NCBI GenBank assembly: GCA_030526005.1
Contig: JAUNDP010000001.1
Location: forward strand, 62,001 to 126,000
Source: Eubacteriales bacterium
GTDB taxonomy: Bacteria > Bacillota > Clostridia > Lachnospirales > Lachnospiraceae
Length of the DNA: 64,000 nt
Reading direction: 5' to 3'
Shown here: positions 27,870 through 36,006 of the stretch, piece after piece
Layout: each line of letters begins with the position of its first letter
Position numbering within the stretch: position 1 is the stretch's first letter
Translations under genes and position numbers: made by a program
The notes under the pieces: model-generated
What the model was told of the DNA's origin: nothing
Databases searched by the model: none
What the model saw: the letters and a program-made list of their open reading frames with translations, nothing else

Positions 27870-29000
27870 ATGATAAAAAATAAAGAAGCAGACTCTTTTA
27901 TGGAGGTAAAGAAAGACAATAAAACAGCATATACGATTTATTTTGAACAGTCTTTTGAAAATATTTCTGAAAAAATAATGGAGTTAGGCAGCAATACACG
28001 AAAGGTCTGTATTGTTTCTGATACAAATGTATCTTCGCTTTACAGAAAAGAAATAGAAGAAAGACTGCTGCCTGTATGCAGAAAAGTAGTATCGTATACA
28101 TTTATCGCCGGAGAGCAGCATAAAAATTTAGAGACGGTAAAAGATATATATCGTTTTTTGATTGAACAGAAATTTGACAGAAAAGATCTTCTGATTGCTC
28201 TTGGAGGCGGAGTGACAGGAGATCTTACAGGTTTTGCTGCTGCCACTTACTTGAGAGGAATTGATTTTGTTCAGATACCGACTACGCTCTTGGCTCAGGT
28301 AGACAGCAGTATCGGCGGAAAGACAGGGGTCGATTTTGACTGCTATAAAAACATGGTAGGAGCATTTCATCAGCCTAAGATGGTATATATCAATATCAGC
28401 ACTCTGAAGACGCTTTCAAACGAACAGTTTTATTGTGGCATGGGAGAAGTTCTGAAACATGGACTGATTAAAAGCAGTTCCTATTATGAATGGATTATTA
28501 ACCATATGACGCAAATCTGCGACAGAGATCCTCTTGTTCTGATGAAAATGGTAAAAAAGAGCTGTGATATCAAGCGTCTCGTAGTAGAAAAAGATCCGCT
28601 CGAAAAAGGAGAGCGCGCACTATTAAATTTTGGACATACGTTAGGTCACAGTATTGAGAAACTGATGAATTTTCAATGGCTTCATGGTCAATGTATTGCC
28701 CTTGGATATACGATAGCTGCTTATATCTCCTGGAAAAGAAACCTCTTAAGCGATGAGGAATTTTTTGAGATCCGCGATATGAATGTGGGATTTGAACTTC
28801 CAATTTCTTTTTCTGATCTGAATGCAGAAGAAATTTTGGCAGCGACAAAAGTAGATAAAAAGATGGAAAATGGTACATTAAAATTTATCCTATTAAATGG
28901 AATCGGCAATGCGTTTATCGATCGCACTGTGACTGACGAAGAAATTTTAGAAGCGGTAAACTATTTTAATGCAGATTTTAGAACAGAGGCAGACGAATGA
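27870..29000 (+). CDS. aroB: 3-dehydroquinate synthase
   Basis: Second enzyme of the shikimate pathway, converting DAHP to 3-dehydroquinate with NAD+ and a divalent metal. The 376-aa protein has the NAD motif GGGVTGDLTGFAAATYLRG and the active-site segment QVDSSIGGKTGVD. Metal ligands are in GEVLKHGLIK and NFGHTLGHSIE. The start could alternatively be ATG 27900. No other aro genes lie nearby; it follows ylmH by 14 bp and overlaps lspA by 4 bp. Confidence 0.95.
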   Translation: MIKNKEADSFMEVKKDNKTAYTIYFEQSFENISEKIMELGSNTRKVCIVSDTNVSSLYRKEIEERLLPVCRKVVSYTFIAGEQHKNLETVKDIYRFLIEQKFDRKDLLIALGGGVTGDLTGFAAATYLRGIDFVQIPTTLLAQVDSSIGGKTGVDFDCYKNMVGAFHQPKMVYINISTLKTLSNEQFYCGMGEVLKHGLIKSSSYYEWIINHMTQICDRDPLVLMKMVKKSCDIKRLVVEKDPLEKGERALLNFGHTLGHSIEKLMNFQWLHGQCIALGYTIAAYISWKRNLLSDEEFFEIRDMNVGFELPISFSDLNAEEILAATKVDKKMENGTLKFILLNGIGNAFIDRTVTDEEILEAVNYFNADFRTEADE

Positions 29001-29503
29001 AAACATCAAAAAAACAGTCAAAAATTTTTTTTGGATTGATCAGCTGTCTCTTATTCATTTCTTTTGACCAGCTCACAAAATGGTTTGCTGTTCAATTTTT
29101 AAAAGACAGTTCGGATATTGTTCTAATTCCACAGATTTTAGAACTACATTATCTTGAAAATGTAGGAGTGGCATTTGGAGCTTTAAAAAACCGTCAATGG
29201 ATACCAATTTTATTTGCGTTAATTATCACCATCCTGTTTTCGGTATTTTACTGCAGAATACCAAGTAAGAAACGGTTTCTTCCTCTGCGGATCAGCATTA
29301 TTGGAATCATTGCGGGAGCAGTTGGAAATCTGATTGATCGGATATGGCATGGATATGTGGTTGATTTTATCTATGTTGTGTTTATTGATTTCCCTGTATT
29401 TAACATCGCAGACTGCTATATTGTAGTTTCCATCATAAGTATGGCAATTTTAATGCTGTTTGTCTACCGTGAGGAAGAATTAAAACATATTTTTGACAGA
29501 TAA
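28997..29503 (+). CDS. lspA: Lipoprotein signal peptidase (SPase II)
   Basis: Membrane aspartyl protease that removes signal peptides from prolipoproteins. The 168-aa protein has four transmembrane helices, an N-terminal DQLTKW motif, and both catalytic aspartates in GNLIDRIWHGYVVDF and FNIADCYI. It overlaps aroB by 4 bp (ATGA) and is followed at once by an RluD-family gene, the usual lspA-rluD pairing. Confidence 0.96.
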   Translation: MKTSKKQSKIFFGLISCLLFISFDQLTKWFAVQFLKDSSDIVLIPQILELHYLENVGVAFGALKNRQWIPILFALIITILFSVFYCRIPSKKRFLPLRISIIGIIAGAVGNLIDRIWHGYVVDFIYVVFIDFPVFNIADCYIVVSIISMAILMLFVYREEELKHIFDR

Positions 29504-29513
29504 AGGATACGAT

Positions 29514-30428
29514 ATGGAACATTATAATCTTACAATAACAGAAGAAAATTCTGAAAAACGGATTGATCGTTTTTTATCTGAATATTTTTCGGATTACTCG
29601 CGGTCTTTTTTTCAAAAACTAATTAAAGAGAAGCAGATTCTGGTAAATCAGAAAGAAATTAAGAGCAATTACAAACTGAATAGAGACGATATACTGGAAA
29701 TTACGATTCCAGATCCAGAAGTCCTTGATGTGGAACCTCAAAATATTCCGCTTGACATCTTATATGAAGATGACGATTTGATTGTAGTCAATAAACCAAA
29801 AGGAATGGTTGTTCATCCAAGCGCTGGTCACTATACGGATACACTTGTAAATGCCCTTTTATATCACTGTAAAGATCAGCTATCTGGGATTAATGGCATG
29901 ATGCGTCCAGGAATCGTTCACCGTATTGATCAAAATACAACAGGATCTCTTGTTGTATGTAAAAATGACTTTTCCCATAACAGTCTTGCTGAACAACTGA
30001 AAGAACATTCTATTACGAGACGTTATCGCGCGATCGTCCATGGAGTTTTGAAAGAAGACGAAGGAACGATTGACCAGCCAATCGGACGTCATCCGATTGA
30101 TCGAAAAAAAATGGCGGTTAATCTTAAAAATGGAAAGCGTGCTGTCACACATTATCGCGTATTAGAACGATTTCAAGGTTTTACTTACATTGAATGTCAG
30201 CTTGAGACCGGAAGAACACATCAGATTCGTGTTCACATGAGCAGTATTCATCATCCTATTCTGGGCGATGATGTTTATGGACCGTCGAAATGTCCATATC
30301 GCTTACAAGGACAGACACTTCATGCTATGGTCATCGGATTTATTCATCCAAGAACAGGATCATATCTGGAGATCACAGCGCCATTGCCGTTATATTTTGA
30401 AGAACTTCTTTCAAAGCTGCGCAGATAG
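29514..30428 (+). CDS. RluD/RluA-family rRNA pseudouridine synthase
   Basis: Isomerises uridines in 23S rRNA. The 304-aa protein (start at ATG 29514 behind AAAGGA; an in-frame codon at 29493 lies inside lspA) has an N-terminal S4 domain (about residues 10-70) and a catalytic domain. The active-site aspartate is in HRIDQNTTG; the family more often has HRLDxxTSG. Further motifs are RRYRAIVHG and GRTHQIRVHM. RluD-like is the best guess; the target uridine cannot be told from sequence. Confidence 0.93.
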   Translation: MEHYNLTITEENSEKRIDRFLSEYFSDYSRSFFQKLIKEKQILVNQKEIKSNYKLNRDDILEITIPDPEVLDVEPQNIPLDILYEDDDLIVVNKPKGMVVHPSAGHYTDTLVNALLYHCKDQLSGINGMMRPGIVHRIDQNTTGSLVVCKNDFSHNSLAEQLKEHSITRRYRAIVHGVLKEDEGTIDQPIGRHPIDRKKMAVNLKNGKRAVTHYRVLERFQGFTYIECQLETGRTHQIRVHMSSIHHPILGDDVYGPSKCPYRLQGQTLHAMVIGFIHPRTGSYLEITAPLPLYFEELLSKLRR

Positions 30429-30497
30429 GACTTCAAGTCTGGCGGATATGAAAAATCAGAAAATAGATGAATTTTTTGAAAAATTATAGGAAAATAG

Positions 30498-30526
30498 TGT
30501 ACATTTCTTTGAGAATGATTTATAAT
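30498..30526 (+). promoter_or_regulatory. Predicted sigma-A promoter for the cytidylate-kinase-like gene
   Basis: TGTACA (30498-30503), a 17-bp spacer and TATAAT (30521-30526). It produces a leader of about 85 nt containing the structured element at 30550-30600. Confidence 0.6.
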
Positions 30527-30549
30527 ATACCATAGTTAATACGACATAA

Positions 30550-30600
30550 CAGGAAACAACAGCGCCATATCGCGTTGTAGCTGGGGGAAAATAAATCCTG
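30550..30600 (+). promoter_or_regulatory. Structured 5' leader of unknown class
   Basis: An outer helix CAGGA (30550-30554) with TCCTG (30596-30600) encloses a hairpin. In it ACAAC and GCG (split by a bulged A) pair with CGC and GTTGT around a 6-nt loop CCATAT. A purine-rich GCTGGGGGAAAA strand follows inside. The element ends just before the Shine-Dalgarno AAAGGAAG. I do not recognise a known riboswitch consensus. Confidence 0.4.
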
Positions 30601-30616
30601 AAAGGAAGTGTAGCTT

Positions 30617-31255
30617 ATGAATAATGAAACAATTATTACAATCGGAAGACAATTTGGCAGCGGCGGAAAAGAAATCGGAGAAAAACTGGCAGAAGCGCTG
30701 GGAATAAAATGCTATGATAAAGAATTGTTAAGCCGTGCCTCAAAAGAAAGTGGAATCTCACAGGAATTGTTTGAGAATCATGATGAAAAACCAACAAACA
30801 GCTTCTTATATTCCCTTGTGATGGATACGTATTCCATGGGATATTCATCTGCCACATTCAATGATATGCCATTGAATCATAAGGTGTTTTTGGCACAGTT
30901 TAATGCTATCAAGAAAATTGCAGATGAAGGTCCATGTGTTATCGTTGGAAGATGTGCAGATTATGCGCTTGCAGAGTATAAAAATTGTATATCTGTATTT
31001 ATCCATGCAAGCATGGATAACCGTATCAAACGAATTTCAGAAAAGTATCAGCTATCAGAGAACAAAGCAAAAGATTTAATTGTAAAAACAGATAAAAAGC
31101 GCGCCAATTATTATAATTATTATTCTAGCAAAAAATGGGGTGACGCCAGCAGTTATCATTTATGTATTGACAGTGGAATTTGCGGCATTGACGGCACGGT
31201 AGAAATGATACAGGAGTTTGTAAAACTGAAAGAAAAACAACGGGCAAAAAGATAA
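30617..31255 (+). CDS. Cytidylate-kinase-like family protein
   Basis: A 212-aa P-loop protein of the cytidylate kinase-like (AAA_26) family. It opens [22 protein letters not shown], a Walker A variant in which the family uses GSGGKEIG, followed by CYDKELL. The middle contains VIVGRCADY and the [11 protein letters not shown] lid-like segment. Members are common in Clostridia and gut anaerobes and have no proven substrate. A true CMP kinase (cmk) would be about 220 aa with different motifs. It has its own promoter and a structured leader. Confidence 0.85.
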   Translation: MNNETIITIGRQFGSGGKEIGEKLAEALGIKCYDKELLSRASKESGISQELFENHDEKPTNSFLYSLVMDTYSMGYSSATFNDMPLNHKVFLAQFNAIKKIADEGPCVIVGRCADYALAEYKNCISVFIHASMDNRIKRISEKYQLSENKAKDLIVKTDKKRANYYNYYSSKKWGDASSYHLCIDSGICGIDGTVEMIQEFVKLKEKQRAKR

Positions 31256-31293
31256 AAGAACAGATGGAAAATAAAAATAGGCAGGGATCGAAT

Positions 31294-31740
31294 ATGAAAT
31301 TTATAATTCAGCGTGTCACACACGCAACTGTGACAGTAGAAGAAAAAAGAGTTGGAGAGATTGAGAAAGGGTTTGTCGTTTTGATTGGCATTGGAAAAAA
31401 CGACACTCAAAAAGAAGCAGATTATCTCGTAAAAAAACTGACAGGGCTGCGTATTTTTGAAGATGAATGCGGAAAAACAAATCGATCTCTGAAAGATGTA
31501 AATGGAAGTCTGCTACTGATCTCCCAATTTACTTTGTATGCAAACTGCAAAGCGGGCAATCGTCCAAGTTTTACAGAAGCAGGTAACCCTGAACAGGCAG
31601 AATTATTATATGAATATATTATTGCGGAATGCAGAAAAAAAATAGACGTTGTGGAAACTGGAATTTTCGGAGCGGATATGAAAGTGGAATTGTGCAATGA
31701 CGGACCTTTCACCATTTTGTTGGAACAGGAGCCAGCATAA
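31294..31740 (+). CDS. dtd: D-aminoacyl-tRNA deacylase
   Basis: Proofreading enzyme that hydrolyses D-aminoacyl-tRNAs and Gly-tRNA(Ala). Start ATG 31294 ([15 protein letters not shown]) is the canonical DTD N-terminus; an in-frame ATG at 31264 would add ten non-conserved residues, and CAGGGA at about 31282 fits 31294. The 148-aa length is standard. The [17 protein letters not shown] motif is intact; the C-terminal motif usually read as NxGPVT is NDGPFT. It is probably co-transcribed with the kinase-like gene upstream. Confidence 0.95.
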   Translation: MKFIIQRVTHATVTVEEKRVGEIEKGFVVLIGIGKNDTQKEADYLVKKLTGLRIFEDECGKTNRSLKDVNGSLLLISQFTLYANCKAGNRPSFTEAGNPEQAELLYEYIIAECRKKIDVVETGIFGADMKVELCNDGPFTILLEQEPA

Positions 31741-31773
31741 TTGTGCAAAATATAACGACTGTATCTTTAATTT

Positions 31774-31802
31774 TTGACATTTCATGGAAAAACTGCTATA
31801 AT
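31774..31802 (+). promoter_or_regulatory. Consensus sigma-A promoter for the DUF6465-like gene
   Basis: A perfect TTGACA (31774-31779), 17-bp spacer and perfect TATAAT (31797-31802), the best match to consensus in the window. It implies strong constitutive expression of the 129-aa basic protein that follows. Confidence 0.85.
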
Positions 31803-31876
31803 AATAAATTGTGGGTCTGAAAGCAGCATAATTTGTCTTTCGATCTAACATACCATAAGGTATAAAGGAGGAAACC

Positions 31877-32266
31877 ATGGCTAGTAAACGACTGAAAAAG
31901 AAGATGCAGAAGAGAAAAGACAACATAGAAAACATACTGGTTCATAGAGTGATTGATCAGACTGAAAATATAGAAAAACAGATTGATCAAAATCCTGAAA
32001 TTCAAAGTGTAAGAAAGGAGAGCAGTGCAATGGGAAAAGAGCAAGCACAGGAAAAGAAAAGCAGTTCCAAGAAAACTATGGTTTATTTTCAGTTCCAAGG
32101 AAAAGAAATTGAGGAGCAGGAAGTAATTGGAATGATTAAAAAAGTCTGGAAAGACGAAGGAAATATGATGAAGGACTTAAAAGAACTGTCTGTTTATATC
32201 AAAGCAGAAGAGTCAAAGGCGTACTATGTGATTAATGGAGAAATCAGTGGTTCAGTCGATTTATAA
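31877..32266 (+). CDS. Highly charged small protein, DUF6465-like
   Basis: A 129-aa protein with a Lys-rich N-terminal half (residues 1-65, probably disordered) and a compact C-terminal domain. The latter begins MVYFQFQGKEIEEQEVIGMIK and ends YIKAEESKAYYVINGEISGSVDL. The C-terminal pattern matches what I recall of DUF6465, a Lachnospiraceae/Clostridia family of unknown function. It has a perfect-consensus promoter and an AAGGAGG Shine-Dalgarno, so it is likely abundant. A bidirectional terminator follows. Confidence 0.78.
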   Translation: MASKRLKKKMQKRKDNIENILVHRVIDQTENIEKQIDQNPEIQSVRKESSAMGKEQAQEKKSSSKKTMVYFQFQGKEIEEQEVIGMIKKVWKDEGNMMKDLKELSVYIKAEESKAYYVINGEISGSVDL

Positions 32267-32278
32267 TAATAAAAGAAT

Positions 32279-32317
32279 AAAAAAACTGCGGTCAATGTAA
32301 TTTGCCGCAGTTTTTTT
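32279..32317. terminator. Bidirectional terminator
   Basis: AAAAACTGCGG and CCGCAGTTTTT form a GC-capped stem across a 13-nt loop with A/T runs on both sides. It serves both the plus-strand gene ending at 32266 and the minus-strand permease gene ending at 32322. Confidence 0.85.
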
Positions 32318-32321
32318 ATTC

Positions 32322-34337
32322 TTAATCTTTCTTTTTGACAATACGATAATACGTTTTCGCTGTAAGAAAATATACAATCAAATATAGAAATCCAAACAGA
32401 ACAGCAGTGATGCCGGTACAGATACCAAACAGATGGAAATCTTTCAGCTTAAACAGCGTAAGCACCTGACATAAGGCTGGAAATGCGACAGCTGTATGCA
32501 GAAGAGACATTCCAAGCGGCAAGAAGAAGACAAGAATAATTTGGTGATGAATCGCTTTTTTGATCTCCTGATCGCTCATACCGACTCTCTGCATAATAAG
32601 AAAACGTTCTTTATCTTCATATCCCTCTGTAACCTGTTTGTAATAGATAATCAGAACAGTAGCAATAGCAAATACGGCTACAAAAAACAGACCAGCAAAA
32701 AAGATACTGCCATAAATCTGATAAAAATCTTCTCTGGCGGCTGAAAGCGTATCTACTGTGGCAAGATGTTCGCAGTAATTTAGATAATAGTTTCTGAGTG
32801 CATTGATTTCATAATTTTCCGATGCCAGATTATAATCGGAAAGATCATAATATTGTATCAGTTCATAACTGTATGTCATATCAGAAAGTTCTGCTACTTT
32901 TCTCACATCGTTTAAACGATGAAAAAGCTGATTGAATACTTCTTGATTTGGCAGAATCAAAATCATCTTTTCTCCATGGTATTCATTTGAAAGAAAACGT
33001 TTCCATTCTTGTTCGATCTCTACTTTTTTTAAAGAAAAACTCCATTCATCGATCTGAATTTCATCATATTGTGCGGTATCATCTTCTGTATAAAAAAATA
33101 CTTCATTTTCTGTTCCGGATAAAGGATATCCCGTAATTTTTTCAAAATCTTCTCTCACAAAGCAGGAAAACCGTTCCATATTTTCATATGTCTGCTCCCA
33201 TGCGGAGATAGAAAACTGACCTTTTGAATCCTCTACACATGTTAAATCCATTCTCTGAAAGGTCACTTCATTCTCTACTTTCACGCCGGATTTAGCAGCA
33301 TAGTCAGCCGCTATCTGGCTCATCCATTCAGGTGATACCGGTTCATCAAAATAAGATGAAACAGCAACCTCTCTTATAAAACGACTTCTTAAAATACTTT
33401 CTTCTCCAAAAAACAAGCTTGTGCATGTGGATACTGTAATCAAAACAGCAGTTGAGAGAATACAGATCGTCGCAAGTCCAGCAGCATTTTGCTTCATACG
33501 GTAAATCATCCCTGATACAGCGATAAAATTGGAAGGACGATAAAAAAAAGATTCTTTTCTGCGCAAGAATTTCAGCAATGAAATACTGCCGGTCAGCATA
33601 ACGCCGAATGTGCCTAAAATCACAAGCAGAACTGCCGGCAAAAACAGAAGAAACGCTTCATCTGGAGAGACAATATTCCATGCTGTGAGATAGCCGCCAA
33701 TAAGACACAAAAAAGAAAGAAATGCGAGGATACGGTGCGATCTCGGCTCTTTTTCTCCTTCATGGCTCTGACGCAGAAGATCAGCTGGGCTTGTTTTCGA
33801 TACACTAAATAAATCATACAGCAATACGAGAGAAAAAATAAATGCAGAAAAAATGACTGTAGACAGTACAGAATCAAAAGGAATGCGAAATGTCAGCTCA
33901 GACGGGATGTGAACAATCTTTAAAAGCACAAGAAACATAAGCTGACTTAAAAGCGCTCCGCTTCCTACAGCGACTACTGTACAGAACGTACCTACCAGAA
34001 TTACTTCAAAAAATAACATTGTCCGAATATGACGTTTTTCCATTCCTAAGATACGATAAATACTAAATTCTTTTTTTCTTCTCTTTAATAAAAAGCTGTT
34101 GACATAGAAGAGAAAGATAACAGCTACAATGCGATACAGTAATGCACACATACAAAGAATCGATGACATTTTAGATGCCCCGCGTACTTCTCCTGTGCGG
34201 ATCATATCTTCTACTGAGAGCAAGATATACAACAAAGCTAATGTGAAAGAGCAGCTGAATAAGTAAGGGAAATATAAAGTTTTATTCTTTCTGATTCCAT
34301 CTGCTGCCATCTTAAAATACAGAAAAAAGTTATTCAT
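32322..34337 (-). CDS. Bce-type ABC transporter permease (peptide antibiotic detoxification)
   Basis: A 671-aa FtsX-fold permease. The topology is ten hydrophobic segments with a large extracytoplasmic domain of about 200 residues (about 315-540) between helices VII and VIII, diagnostic of BceB/VraG-type permeases. Such transporters protect lipid II cycle intermediates from bacitracin, lantibiotics or similar peptides, and signal flux to a BceS-type kinase, here encoded at 36007-37011. It overlaps the ATPase gene by 4 bp. Substrate cannot be read from sequence. Confidence 0.9.
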   Translation of the reverse strand: MNNFFLYFKMAADGIRKNKTLYFPYLFSCSFTLALLYILLSVEDMIRTGEVRGASKMSSILCMCALLYRIVAVIFLFYVNSFLLKRRKKEFSIYRILGMEKRHIRTMLFFEVILVGTFCTVVAVGSGALLSQLMFLVLLKIVHIPSELTFRIPFDSVLSTVIFSAFIFSLVLLYDLFSVSKTSPADLLRQSHEGEKEPRSHRILAFLSFLCLIGGYLTAWNIVSPDEAFLLFLPAVLLVILGTFGVMLTGSISLLKFLRRKESFFYRPSNFIAVSGMIYRMKQNAAGLATICILSTAVLITVSTCTSLFFGEESILRSRFIREVAVSSYFDEPVSPEWMSQIAADYAAKSGVKVENEVTFQRMDLTCVEDSKGQFSISAWEQTYENMERFSCFVREDFEKITGYPLSGTENEVFFYTEDDTAQYDEIQIDEWSFSLKKVEIEQEWKRFLSNEYHGEKMILILPNQEVFNQLFHRLNDVRKVAELSDMTYSYELIQYYDLSDYNLASENYEINALRNYYLNYCEHLATVDTLSAAREDFYQIYGSIFFAGLFFVAVFAIATVLIIYYKQVTEGYEDKERFLIMQRVGMSDQEIKKAIHHQIILVFFLPLGMSLLHTAVAFPALCQVLTLFKLKDFHLFGICTGITAVLFGFLYLIVYFLTAKTYYRIVKKKD

Positions 34338-35098
34338 GATAAAATCCCTCCCTGAGAGAGCAGAGTCAGCGTATTTGAGATTTCCTGATACATTTCTTCA
34401 TTTGTGCGTGCTCCCTTGTAAATTTGATGGTATACCACGCCATCTTTCATAAATAAGACGCGGCCGGCATGACTTGCTGCCCGTATGCTGTGTGTGACCA
34501 TCAAAATCGTCTGCCCCATTTGATTGATCCGTTCAAAAACCTGGAGCAGATTTTCAGTTGCTCTTGAATCAAGCGCTCCTGTAGGTTCATCTGCAAGCAG
34601 CAGTTTGGGATTCGTAATTAATGCTCTGGCAGCAGCAGCACGCTGTTTTTGCCCTCCTGATACCTCATATGGATATTTTTTTAAGATATCTGAGATTCCA
34701 AGAATCTTTGCAAGCGGTTCTAATCGTTCTCTCATTTCAGGTACCTTTTTTCCTGACAGCACAAGAGGAAGAAAAATATTATCCTGAAGAGTAAATGTAT
34801 CGAGCAGATTGAAATCCTGAAATACAAATCCCAAATTTTCTCTTCGGTAAGCAGCAAGACGGCGTTCTGACACAGCAGCAAGATTTTGACCATCAACAAT
34901 AATTTCTCCGGAAGTAGGGCGGTCAAGCGAAGCCAGAAGATTTAATAATGTAGTCTTTCCGGACCCAGATTCCCCCATAATGGCTGCATATTCTCCTTGT
35001 TCTATTGAGAAAGTGACATCGGAAAGCGCCTCTACCTGATTGGAACTAAGATGACTGACATAAACTTTCTTTAAATGATTAACTTCTAATATTTTCAT
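34334..35098 (-). CDS. Bce-type ABC transporter ATP-binding protein
   Basis: A 254-aa ATPase with Walker A GESGSGKTT, ABC signature VSGGQKQRAAAARAL, Walker B LLLADEPTGALDS and switch His in VTHS. It belongs to the MacB/BceA class that pairs with FtsX-fold permeases, and it overlaps the permease gene by 4 bp. The start ATG has GGGAGGTATC upstream. The promoter before it (35128-35194) carries the tandem AATGTAAG operator described separately. Confidence 0.95.
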   Translation of the reverse strand: MKILEVNHLKKVYVSHLSSNQVEALSDVTFSIEQGEYAAIMGESGSGKTTLLNLLASLDRPTSGEIIVDGQNLAAVSERRLAAYRRENLGFVFQDFNLLDTFTLQDNIFLPLVLSGKKVPEMRERLEPLAKILGISDILKKYPYEVSGGQKQRAAAARALITNPKLLLADEPTGALDSRATENLLQVFERINQMGQTILMVTHSIRAASHAGRVLFMKDGVVYHQIYKGARTNEEMYQEISNTLTLLSQGGILS

Positions 35099-35127
35099 AG
35101 ATACCTCCCTGTTTTTTTTCTGTCTCT

Positions 35128-35194
35128 ATTATAAAAAAAGAGAAATGTAATTGCCATTGTTTTAGCTTACATTTCTCTTTGTTAATCTTACATT
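35128..35194 (-). promoter_or_regulatory. Operator-promoter of the ABC transporter operon (tandem AATGTAAG boxes)
   Basis: On the minus strand: AATGTAAG (35187-35194), 13 nt, AATGTAAG (35166-35173), 9 nt, weak -35 TGGCAA (35151-35156), 17 nt, -10 TATAAT (35128-35133). The two boxes are 21 bp apart, two helical turns, as expected for a dimeric OmpR-family activator. The poor -35 fits activator dependence. Identical spacing occurs at 35932-35998 and 55399-55465. Confidence 0.8.
35137..35180 (-). terminator. Terminator of the transglycosylase gene, overlapping the ABC operator
   Basis: A perfect 14-bp inverted repeat (35137-35150 with 35167-35180, 16-nt loop) followed on the minus strand by a T-run leading into TATAAT. 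It lies 23 bp past the transglycosylase stop. One arm contains the proximal AATGTAAG box and the other fills the -35/-10 spacer of the ABC promoter. Confidence 0.65.
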
Positions 35195-35202
35195 GACGTC
35201 AC

Positions 35203-35883
35203 TTATGGAATTACAACTGCACCAAGTTCAGACATCTGGCGCAGAATCTGATTTTTTCGCTGCTCTGCCAGGTCTGGATTTTGATTCAGATCATAGACAG
35301 ATGGAGCATTTGGTATACCTGCCAATGTGATACATTCTTCCTCCGTCAGATCTTGAACATCTTTTCCATAATAACCACGGCTTGCCTCTGCGATTCCATA
35401 ATAGCCGCTTCCAAAATAGATTGAATTTACATATAAAGCAAAGATTTCCTCTTTTGAAAAAGTCTGCTCCATTTTAAATGCCAGAAACATTTCAGCCGCT
35501 TTACGTTTCAGCATTTTTTCCTGCGTCAGATATTGATTCTTGGCAAGCTGCTGTGTGATGGTACTTCCTCCTTCTACATAACTACCAGCAGCAATATCAT
35601 GGATCACAGCGCGTCCAATGGCGATCAGATCAATACCGCAGTGTTTAAAAAAACGTTTATCTTCAGCGGCAATCACAGCTTTACAGTAGACATCAGGCAA
35701 ATCGCTGTATGGTATGAAATCTTCTTTACTCTCAATCTCATGCGCCATTTCATATAGATCTTTCTCTGCTAACTTTTCTTTTGCTGTTGTAATTCCGGAA
35801 ATACCTAAAACACCTGCTGCCAGAAAACAGATGATCAGGAAAGAAAGAATCAACAGTTTAAAACACTTTTTTATCCATTTCAT
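35203..35883 (-). CDS. Monofunctional biosynthetic peptidoglycan transglycosylase (GT51)
   Basis: Membrane-anchored glycosyltransferase that polymerises lipid II outside the cell without a transpeptidase domain (MtgA/SgtB class). Start ATG 35883 (MKWIKKCFKL), behind AAGGGGAGA; the frame continues upstream without an RBS. The 226 aa comprise a transmembrane helix (about residues 8-30) and the GT51 motifs EDKRFFKHCG with catalytic Glu, GGSTITQQLAKN, KRKAAEMFLA and YVNSIYFG. It lies between the ABC genes and the sensor kinase and has its own copy of the tandem operator, so it appears to be a regulated member of the detoxification module. Confidence 0.92.
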   Translation of the reverse strand: MKWIKKCFKLLILSFLIICFLAAGVLGISGITTAKEKLAEKDLYEMAHEIESKEDFIPYSDLPDVYCKAVIAAEDKRFFKHCGIDLIAIGRAVIHDIAAGSYVEGGSTITQQLAKNQYLTQEKMLKRKAAEMFLAFKMEQTFSKEEIFALYVNSIYFGSGYYGIAEASRGYYGKDVQDLTEEECITLAGIPNAPSVYDLNQNPDLAEQRKNQILRQMSELGAVVIP

Positions 35884-35931
35884 ATATGTTCTCCCCTTTT
35901 TCTTTTGTGTACAGTGAAATTTTCTAATATT

Positions 35932-35998
35932 AGTATAAAAGAAAGAACATGATCGTGCCATTCTCTTAGCTTACATTTCTTATATCAAACCTTACATT
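35932..35998 (-). promoter_or_regulatory. Operator-promoter of the transglycosylase gene (tandem AATGTAAG boxes)
   Basis: On the minus strand: AATGTAAG (35991-35998), 13 nt, AATGTAAG (35970-35977), 9 nt, weak -35 TGGCAC (35955-35960), 17 nt, -10 TATACT (35932-35937). All spacings equal those at 35128-35194. The boxes begin only 9 bp past the sensor kinase stop. Confidence 0.8.
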
Positions 35999-36006
35999 TT
36001 AGTAAG

